A stretch of 64,000 nt of DNA, taken from contig NZ_JACXXO010000024.1 in assembly GCF_017980685.1 (NCBI RefSeq), forward strand, positions 1 to 64,000, in the 5' to 3' direction. The position numbers and the translations under genes were made by a program. A model generated the notes under the pieces. The model made no database searches. It was not told where the DNA came from and was given only the letters and a program-made list of their open reading frames with translations. This document shows, in pieces, positions 57,506 through 64,000 of this stretch (the stretch's first letter is position 1; each line of letters starts with the position of its first letter). This stretch comes from Pseudomonas iridis (lineage in GTDB: Bacteria; Pseudomonadota; Gammaproteobacteria; Pseudomonadales; Pseudomonadaceae).

Positions 57506-59979
57506 ACCGCCCCCATCTTTTTAAGATGTTCGTCTACACGACTGGCAAGCGTGGCGACTTCATCAGTGAGCTGCGGCAACGGCGTGGCGTAGCGTTCACT
57601 CAGCTCGCGGATGCGCCCGGTCAGTGTTTGGGAAACGCGATCCAGCTCGCCCTGTATCGCGACGGCTAGGGTGGCCAGCCATTTATCGTCCACCACCAGA
57701 GTTTTGATCTCGTCTTCGCTAAGCTGCGGGTATTTAGCGTGGATCTTGCCGTCGAGGCCTTCCTCAGCCTTTTTGAGTTTGGCCTTAAGGATGCTTTGCT
57801 GATCGATCAAAGCTGCGTATTCGTCCAATACCTTTAGTTCATCCTCATAATCCGGATCTTCGCCAATCTCGCGTTGGCGTACCTTGATGGCTTTGGCCGT
57901 GACCTTCTGCTTGTCACCCTCTCCCTCGATCACCTCGCTGAGCGAGCCATCCTCACCGCTGTACTCTTGCAGCATTTCGCTCATGCGTTGCTCGACGCTC
58001 GCAAGCTGGGTTTCAAGGCCTTCAATCGCGCTGCGCTCGGCCATGAAATAGCGGACAATCAGAATCTCGACCGGAATCAGGTCGGACTTAAAGCGGCGCT
58101 TGCCTTGGCAGTAGTCATGCTTCTCAGCCCAGACCAGCTTGTTATTCTTGTCCTTTACCTTGAGGACTTCACGCACTTTAGCGCCGGCCATCCAGCCGTC
58201 GGCGCTGATCAGGTAGCAGTCGTCCTGCATGGTCTCGGTCCAGTAGTCCATGAGGTGCTGATAGATGTCGTAATAGTCGAGCAAAGGCGCTTTGGCGAAG
58301 GCGCTGAGCAAGTCTTCAGACAGCGTGGCGATCAATGTCTTGGGGTGGCTGCTGGCCTCATCGGCAGCAAAGCTTTTCAGTTGCGGGGTGCTGCTGTCCA
58401 CCCACTGATTGAACAGCGTATCCACACCTGCCTTGAAGGCGGTGAACTGTGAGTGAGCGAAGATGACTGGCTTGACCTCGCGGCTGACCAGCTCAAAGTA
58501 ACCGGGGTGGCTGGCCGGTTTGAACAAGGCCGCGCGCAGGGCAGGCATGACCTGCCAGTAGCTACCGAACGCATCGATATCACGCTCGGGAATGCCACCG
58601 CGCAAATGGCCGTCGATATCCTGAATGTCCTCAGGCTCCGAACTGTCGAGATAGCGCGGCAGGTTGAGGTTGAAGTCGTTCTTCGGGTCGCTGATTTCGT
58701 CGAAGGGGACCATGCGCGCGTAACGCGGCACATCTGTCATTCGGGTAAACGCATCGACAATCTTGTGTACGTCCTGATCGCGCAAGCGATTCTTCGGACC
58801 ATCTTTGATAAAGCCCTTGGCGGCATCGATCATGAAAATGCCTTTGCGCGCACTGGCGTTCTCCTTGTCCAATACCAGGATGCAAGCAGGAATTCCAGTG
58901 CCGAAAAACAGGTTAGCCGGGAGACCGATAATGGCTTTGAGGTAACCAGAGCGCACCAGCTGCTCCCGGATCACCGCCTCGGCATTACCACGAAACAGTA
59001 CGCCGTGGGGCAGAATGCAGGCACCTTTACCGCTACTTTTCAGCGAACGGATGATGTGTAGCAAAAAGGCATAGTCGCCCTGCTTGGCCGGTGGCTCGCC
59101 CCAGGCAAAGCGCTGATAGGGGTCATTGGCTGGCGTCAGGCCGACGCTCCAGCTCTTGACCGAGAACGGCGGGTTGGCCACTACGTAGTCGTAAGTACGC
59201 AGCTGTTCGCCATCCTTGAACTTCGGCGAGGACAACGTGTTGCCCTGCAGGATGTTAGCGGTCGGGAAGTCATGCAGGATCATGTTCATGCGGGCGAGAC
59301 CGGCGGTGGTCACGTCCATCTCCTGCCCTTCCAGGGTAATGTGCTTACCAGCCTGGTCGGCCACTTTCAGCAACAGCGAGCCTGAGCCGCAGGTAGGGTC
59401 ATAAACAGTCGTAGCGGCCACTGCATTGGCCGGGCTGATACCGATAACTTTGGCGATGATGCGGCTGACCTCAGACGGGGTGTAGAACTGCCCCTTGCTC
59501 TTGCCGCTCTCGCTGGCGAAGTGGCGCATCAGGTATTCGTAGGCATCGCCAAGGATGTCGTCGTTGTCGGCGCGATTTTTCGAGAAATCTAGCTCGGGTT
59601 TCTCGAAGATCGCAACCAGGTTGGTGAGGCGCTGCACCATCGCATCGCCTTCACCGAGCTTGTTTGGGTCGTTGAAATCGGGGAAGTCACTGCGTGCAAG
59701 TCGGGCATTGGCATCAATCAGCGGCTGGATGATTTGCGTATTGATCTTGTCGCCAATGTCGGCCTTGCCCTTGAGGGCGATCATGTCCTTGAAGCTGGCA
59801 CCAAACGGGATGGTCACAGGTGGCGCGAAGTCATCAGAGTTGCCGTACTTGTCGGAGATGTACTTTATGAACAGCATGAACAGGACGTAGTCCTTGTACT
59901 GGCTGGCATCCATCCCACCGCGCAACTCGTCACACGAGGCCCAGAGGGAAGAGTAAAGATCGGATTTCTTGATAGCCAT
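57499..59979 (-). CDS. hsdM: type I restriction enzyme methyltransferase subunit M
   Basis: This 826-residue N6-adenine methyltransferase has the helical HsdM N-terminal domain (DLYSSLWASCDELRGGMDAS), the AdoMet-binding DPTCGSGSLLLK motif and the catalytic NPPF in VVANPPFSVKSW. It is longer than the classic HsdM of about 520 residues, with a C-terminal extension containing coiled coil (EGLETQLASVEQRMSEML). ATG 59979 (MAIKKSDL) is used because AGGA lies seven bases upstream; an ATG 23 codons earlier gives an Arg-rich extension. It is the first gene of the six-gene operon. Confidence 0.93.
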   Translation of the reverse strand: MAIKKSDLYSSLWASCDELRGGMDASQYKDYVLFMLFIKYISDKYGNSDDFAPPVTIPFGASFKDMIALKGKADIGDKINTQIIQPLIDANARLARSDFPDFNDPNKLGEGDAMVQRLTNLVAIFEKPELDFSKNRADNDDILGDAYEYLMRHFASESGKSKGQFYTPSEVSRIIAKVIGISPANAVAATTVYDPTCGSGSLLLKVADQAGKHITLEGQEMDVTTAGLARMNMILHDFPTANILQGNTLSSPKFKDGEQLRTYDYVVANPPFSVKSWSVGLTPANDPYQRFAWGEPPAKQGDYAFLLHIIRSLKSSGKGACILPHGVLFRGNAEAVIREQLVRSGYLKAIIGLPANLFFGTGIPACILVLDKENASARKGIFMIDAAKGFIKDGPKNRLRDQDVHKIVDAFTRMTDVPRYARMVPFDEISDPKNDFNLNLPRYLDSSEPEDIQDIDGHLRGGIPERDIDAFGSYWQVMPALRAALFKPASHPGYFELVSREVKPVIFAHSQFTAFKAGVDTLFNQWVDSSTPQLKSFAADEASSHPKTLIATLSEDLLSAFAKAPLLDYYDIYQHLMDYWTETMQDDCYLISADGWMAGAKVREVLKVKDKNNKLVWAEKHDYCQGKRRFKSDLIPVEILIVRYFMAERSAIEGLETQLASVEQRMSEMLQEYSGEDGSLSEVIEGEGDKQKVTAKAIKVRQREIGEDPDYEDELKVLDEYAALIDQQSILKAKLKKAEEGLDGKIHAKYPQLSEDEIKTLVVDDKWLATLAVAIQGELDRVSQTLTGRIRELSERYATPLPQLTDEVATLASRVDEHLKKMGAVW

Positions 59980-60437
59980 TGGCAATCCTAGCTGGGGTAA
60001 AAAGTAAGTGCGCAGGCGTCGTCTGTTGCGCGCTCGGGAAATGCCCATGGCGCCAGCGCCAGACAGGGGGGTCGACAGATATCTGTAGCGAAGCGGTAGA
60101 TTTACCTGCGGTGAACTAGCGAACCTTATCTACTTCGGTTTCATCGGGCCAGCATATCGTCCCTACTTTTTGGTACCTCTCCAATATCACAAGTGAATCA
60201 CCCATGATGTCGTAGACGGTGGACGGTCGCCTTGGATTCCGCGCACAGTAAGCCGCTGAGCTTTCGGTGCCAACACTGGACGTGTGCACAGGTAAATAAT
60301 CCTCTCAGATGCTACTGACGCTACTGCGCCAGGCAAGCGCCAGCTCGCTGGTTCTAGCGTATTTGCAAACTCGGGGATGAACACACCTGTACCCATAATT
60401 GACATATTGCCGAGCATTAATTTCTACCAATCGGCCC
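59980..60437. other. intergenic region upstream of hsdM
   Basis: This stretch separates the SNF2 helicase stop from hsdM on the same strand and should contain the hsdM promoter. No convincing gene is present; a minus-strand frame at 60187-60417 has no recognisable features. I could not identify a clear -35/-10 pair or operator by eye. Confidence 0.4.
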
Positions 60438-63400
60438 TCACCGTGCTTTTAGCACCGCCTCAAAATCCGAAGCCTGAATCTCCGAAGCCCCACTCAACAT
60501 ATCCCGCGCCAACGCTCGTCGCTTACTCAGCAACTCATCCAACGTCGCCTCAAACGTCGGCATCGCCGCATCGCGAACCGTTGGGTAGTACACATACACA
60601 TCCTTCTCCTGCCCAATCCGATAAGCCCGATCCGTAGCTTGATCTTCCTTGGCCGGGTTCCAGCAACGAGTAAAGTGAATAACGTGGTTAGCCGCCTGCA
60701 CGTTTACTCCAAACCCGACTGCGATCGTCGACAGAATGATTACTGCGAAACCGGGCTGCTCCTGGAATTGGTCAATCAGCTTTTGTCTGCTATTGGCGCT
60801 TTGACTGCTGGTACTGGTATCGCCGTTGATGACGGTCGCCCGAAACCCGAAATGCTCTTGGATCGAGTGCTGCAATTCCCGCTGGATATCACGCAACTCG
60901 GTAAAGACGATGACCTTGTCGCCGTTCCCAGCTTTTTTGATCGACTCAAGCGTCTGCATCAACCACTGCAGTTTTGGCGAATTGTCGCGCAGTCGCTTGT
61001 CGGGCTGGACGCTATACGGGTGGGCGCAAATGAGCTTGAGCTTGTGCAGCAACCCAAGCATGCCGGAGGTCTTTTGATCGAGCTGTTCTTCGATCTGCTG
61101 CTTCTGGCTGTACGCGGATATTTCGGACAGGTACAGATTTCGCTGCAAGGTATGCATGCTCAGTGAACGACATGCCGTGTCTTCGATTTTGGCAGGCAGA
61201 TCCTTGGCAATGTCTTGCTTGGTACGGCGCAGAGTCTGTGGATCGATAAGCCCTCGAAGGCGCTCCAGAGCAACCGTATCACGCTCCAACGCCGCTTCGA
61301 TTGGGCGTTGATACTCGCGACCGAACTGGTTCAAACCGCCCAGAAAACCTGGCTGAATGAAGTCGAAGAGGCACCAGAGATCAATCAGGGTGTTCTCGAC
61401 GGGCGTACCGGTACACGCCACTCGAAATCTCGCAGGAATTGCTTTAATCGCCTGAGTAACCAGTGCCGCGGGGTTCTTCAGCTTCTGTGCTTCATCGCAT
61501 ACGACGATCGACCACTGCTGGCGCGCCAGGGAAAACTCCTGATCGCGAAGTGTCTCGTAAGTCGTCAGGACGATTCGGGCGCCGCCCATCCAACCCGGGC
61601 GCAGAAGATTCTTGATGCCTTTTGCTTTCAAGTCGGCAGGAATTTCTTCCTTCTTGAACTTAACTGCGCTCAAGGCTGAGCCATACAACTTCAGCACTGG
61701 CAGCGCATCAGCGAAGAAGAACCGATGAAGCTCTCGCTCCCAGTTATCAAGCAATGAAACTGGGGCGACGATTAGTGTCGGTTTGTCTTGTGGATACTTT
61801 TCCAGGTACCAGACAAAAAAGGTGAGCAACTGGATCGTTTTCCCAAGCCCCATGTCATCCGCGAGCAAACAACCTGACACGTCTGAAGGGGACAAGCGGT
61901 ACAAGTGCTGCAACCACGCGACGCCTTGAAGTTGGTGCTCACGCAAGACGACTTCAGGCTTGAGCAAGCTGGGCAACTCTGGCGTTGCGTCCAAAGCGGC
62001 GCGTAAGGCTGCCTGACGAATCTGAACGTAGGTCGGTTCGTCAATGTTGTGGCCGATTTGCAGTACGGCGCGACCAACCTTTTCCTGTTGCTGGACCAGG
62101 CCGGTCTCGACAGGGGCGATCTTCTTGGACCAGGCATCAAACAGTTGCTCGGCGGCGGCAATCGAGAGCGGTGTTTCGGACTCTGGCAAACAGACCGTTT
62201 CATCACCGGCAGCGCGAGCTTCATCCAGCCGCTGCTCAAACGCTTCAAATTGAGCACGGTCGGATGGATCCCAACGCCCAAGAATTTCTGCGTCAATGCC
62301 CAGCGCCGCAACATCCTTCGGCAACCAGTTCTCGGTCGCCTCTTTGACGAGGAAAGGCGAAGTAATTTTTTCCGCTTCCCCGATGCCAGTCACACGATCG
62401 CCGTATAGAGACAGGTCCAGGACTGAGTCGAACTCAATACCGGCCGCTTCGTTTTGCCAACGCTTAAGCAGGTCGCTGATACCTGCCAACTGGCGCAAAT
62501 CAAAATCGCTGAGTTCCAGCTCATAGCCCTGCCAGAAACCAGCGGGCATGCCAGCGGCCAATTTCAGCTGCAACTCATGCACGAACGGCGCGAGTTCATA
62601 AGCTGCTTTGAATTCAACTTCGATGGGCGGCTGCGGGGTTGATGAGATTGGTTCGAGAGTCAGGTTTACTTGCTCAATGTGCTGTCCCGCTTCATTCAGT
62701 TTGGGTTCCAGATGAAAGCGGTGAAAGAAAATCCCGGCCTCGGCCAGTTCGTCTTCATAGATCTCCGCATCCAGCACTTGCGCGGCACTTTCGCCGAGTG
62801 CGCTGTAAGGGTTGCGGACGAAGGAAAGTGCATCGTCCCCAGCAACCCGACGCCCGGGCAACGAGCGCACATAGTCCAATACAGATTTGACTTCGGGCTC
62901 AATCAGGATGTGAGTCAACGATCCATCATCACCGGTCACTCGGTATCGATCCTGAACCTGATTGGCACCGTCGAAACTCTCAAGCCAGTTTGCCGGCTGG
63001 CCTTCGAAGGTTGGTTGCAGCTCGATAACCGGCGTATTACCTACTGTCGATTTTCGCGGGTTGAGCCGCAGGCTTTCAGGTTTGATAACGACGGTCTTAT
63101 CCAGGAAGCCATCCATACCGGCACCAGCCTTGCGTGCCAACTTCCTGATGCTGGCCCAGCCGATCTGGTTGGTTACTTCACCCGGCTCATTTTGTTGAGC
63201 CAGGTAAAGTTGCCGTACCGCACCGGTCAGCTTCCAGCACGACTCAGGCAAAATCTCCATTTTTCCGTGGTGCTGGACGATGGCGCCCATACGCTGCACC
63301 TGCACATTTGAGTTGGATTGCGGATCACGCCATCCACTGACAGCGACCTTGAAGTCGTCGGAGGCAATACTGCCCTGGCTGCTCAGTTGAGGAATGAGAG

Positions 63401-63686
63401 CTGTCTTAGGCGGCAACCCCAATAGCGGCAGACTTGTTAAGTGCTCTGGCTCATCTAGAAGCCGATAGAGTTCATCCCACGTCAGCAGCCAGCGATCGCT
63501 GAGTTGGGAGACGAACTCCTCTTCTTCCAACTGATCCAGATAGCTTGCCAGCGGCCAGGACTGTGCATTCTCCGCCAAGCTCAGGGGATAACAAATGCCC
63601 TGCTCCTCAATGGAAAAAGCAGGCTCAGTATTTACTACCGCCGTATCCGGCTGCAGGCCAATGCCTTTGAGGAAACGCTTGAGCAT
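60438..63686 (-). CDS. SNF2-family helicase, possibly ZorD of a type I Zorya system
   Basis: This 1,082-residue protein has an N-terminal half of about 570 residues without recognised motifs and a C-terminal SNF2/RapA-type ATPase: Walker A in LLADDMGLGKTIQLLT, motif II DEAQ in VVCDEAQKLKN, the CTGTPVENTLIDLW motif, motif V in STIAVGFGVN and the final DRAYRIGQ. The length and the unknown-N-half plus SNF2-C-half layout agree with ZorD as I recall it. The start overlaps the preceding gene by one base (TAATG). Other defence SNF2 proteins such as DrmD remain possible, because zorA, zorB and zorC are not in the window. Confidence 0.85.
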   Translation of the reverse strand: MLKRFLKGIGLQPDTAVVNTEPAFSIEEQGICYPLSLAENAQSWPLASYLDQLEEEEFVSQLSDRWLLTWDELYRLLDEPEHLTSLPLLGLPPKTALIPQLSSQGSIASDDFKVAVSGWRDPQSNSNVQVQRMGAIVQHHGKMEILPESCWKLTGAVRQLYLAQQNEPGEVTNQIGWASIRKLARKAGAGMDGFLDKTVVIKPESLRLNPRKSTVGNTPVIELQPTFEGQPANWLESFDGANQVQDRYRVTGDDGSLTHILIEPEVKSVLDYVRSLPGRRVAGDDALSFVRNPYSALGESAAQVLDAEIYEDELAEAGIFFHRFHLEPKLNEAGQHIEQVNLTLEPISSTPQPPIEVEFKAAYELAPFVHELQLKLAAGMPAGFWQGYELELSDFDLRQLAGISDLLKRWQNEAAGIEFDSVLDLSLYGDRVTGIGEAEKITSPFLVKEATENWLPKDVAALGIDAEILGRWDPSDRAQFEAFEQRLDEARAAGDETVCLPESETPLSIAAAEQLFDAWSKKIAPVETGLVQQQEKVGRAVLQIGHNIDEPTYVQIRQAALRAALDATPELPSLLKPEVVLREHQLQGVAWLQHLYRLSPSDVSGCLLADDMGLGKTIQLLTFFVWYLEKYPQDKPTLIVAPVSLLDNWERELHRFFFADALPVLKLYGSALSAVKFKKEEIPADLKAKGIKNLLRPGWMGGARIVLTTYETLRDQEFSLARQQWSIVVCDEAQKLKNPAALVTQAIKAIPARFRVACTGTPVENTLIDLWCLFDFIQPGFLGGLNQFGREYQRPIEAALERDTVALERLRGLIDPQTLRRTKQDIAKDLPAKIEDTACRSLSMHTLQRNLYLSEISAYSQKQQIEEQLDQKTSGMLGLLHKLKLICAHPYSVQPDKRLRDNSPKLQWLMQTLESIKKAGNGDKVIVFTELRDIQRELQHSIQEHFGFRATVINGDTSTSSQSANSRQKLIDQFQEQPGFAVIILSTIAVGFGVNVQAANHVIHFTRCWNPAKEDQATDRAYRIGQEKDVYVYYPTVRDAAMPTFEATLDELLSKRRALARDMLSGASEIQASDFEAVLKAR

Positions 63687-64000
63687 TACTGCCTCCAGAA
63701 CCTGAGTGGCTGGTGATTGACGGGCTTGAAGCCCAGGCGTTGGAGCGCTGCAACGGCAGACTGATCATTGTCATCAAGCTGGACCTGAAACGCGCCGCCG
63801 CGCGCGCGTTGGTCATAGAGTTTGTGTTTGACCGACTTTAGCGCGTCACGGACTTGGTCTTCAAAAGCCATGGGCTTGGATGACCCGGGCGTGCCGGTTT
63901 GACTCTGCACGTGAATGCCCAATTTCCCTAGAGAGTCATCGAATTTGCTCAGCCAACCCTCTATACGGTTCGGGCGGCTAGGTGCCGGTGAATGCCGCAT
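63686..64000 (-). CDS. C-terminal part of a protein running off the window
   Basis: At least 104 residues are visible, ending in LQRLGFKPVNHQPLRFWRQ. The methionine at the window edge may be internal, so the true start lies further right. No motif is recognised. The stop shares one base with the SNF2 helicase start, so the two are translationally coupled and probably act together. In a type I Zorya operon the gene in this place would be zorC; the visible part neither proves nor excludes it. Confidence 0.6.
   Translation of the reverse strand: MRHSPAPSRPNRIEGWLSKFDDSLGKLGIHVQSQTGTPGSSKPMAFEDQVRDALKSVKHKLYDQRARGGAFQVQLDDNDQSAVAALQRLGFKPVNHQPLRFWRQ

Noticed and set aside
60187..60417. Minus-strand frame of 76 codons upstream of hsdM
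   Set aside because: No motif and no supporting signal; it lies in a probable promoter region.

Overview
The window looks like a chromosomal segment of a fluorescent-group Pseudomonas. The left third is GC-rich with typical Pseudomonas codon use, and carries an XdhC/CoxSML/UbiD catabolic cluster and a GGDEF/EAL protein. From about 22 kb rightwards the sequence is a mosaic genomic island with more AT-rich stretches, a tyrosine integrase, an insertion sequence and many defence-type genes. Everything here is read from sequence; no database search was run.

Region 1 (about 0.2-18.5 kb) is a catabolic cluster matching in gene content and order the furfural / 5-hydroxymethylfurfural / 2-furoate (hmf) pathway. 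On the minus strand, an operon runs molybdenum hydroxylase large subunit (fused to a CoxG domain), FAD subunit, 2Fe-2S subunit, acyl-CoA ligase and enoyl-CoA-hydratase-type hydrolase (the order of hmfABCDE). A second minus-strand operon holds a small membrane protein, a UbiD-type decarboxylase (hmfF-like), an MFS transporter, an SDR, a fatty-acid-hydroxylase-family protein, an aldehyde dehydrogenase, a LysR regulator and a UbiX-type flavin prenyltransferase (hmfG-like). XdhC, which serves molybdenum hydroxylases, plus an alpha/beta hydrolase and an AraC regulator flank these operons. Together they would import furans, oxidise aldehydes, decarboxylate furandicarboxylate, activate furoate to its CoA ester, hydroxylate the ring and release 2-oxoglutarate.

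Region 2 (18.7-22.0 kb) is an eroded junction: a GGDEF/EAL gene that has lost part of its N-terminal GAF domain, a luciferase-like monooxygenase pseudogene and unassigned debris. It ends at a 45-nt 3' fragment of tRNA-Pro(GGG) with its native terminator. The fragment marks the left end of an integrated island; the intact tRNA should lie right of the window.

Region 3 (22.2-42.0 kb) starts with the integrase and continues with a block that I consider the best candidate for an undescribed system. It contains a Ycf46-like AAA+ ATPase with C-terminal solenoid repeats paired with a glycine-zipper protein; a coiled-coil membrane protein, an ADP-ribosylglycohydrolase and a 54-residue zinc ribbon; a divergent WYL regulator beside a palindrome; an operon of an unknown 493-residue protein, a RecB-nuclease/RNase-H/SF1 helicase fusion and an ankyrin protein; a divergent HEPN protein with an intact RxxxxH motif; and an operon of two dynamin-like GTPases with a repeat-bearing coiled-coil membrane protein.

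Region 4 (42.7-47.9 kb) is a phage/ICE-type recombination block: a zinc-ribbon/glycine-zipper protein, DUF932, a YqaJ exonuclease, a Gp3/recombination-directionality-factor-like protein and a radC-like gene. Strong hairpins separate several of these genes. The radC-like gene is split by a complete IS3-family element with a 3-bp target duplication.

Region 5 (48.2-64 kb) is a defence module: a six-gene, fully overlapping operon hsdM-hsdS-DUF262-DUF262-hsdR-metallopeptidase, then a SNF2 helicase of about 1,080 residues resembling ZorD in length and layout, coupled to a gene running off the right edge.
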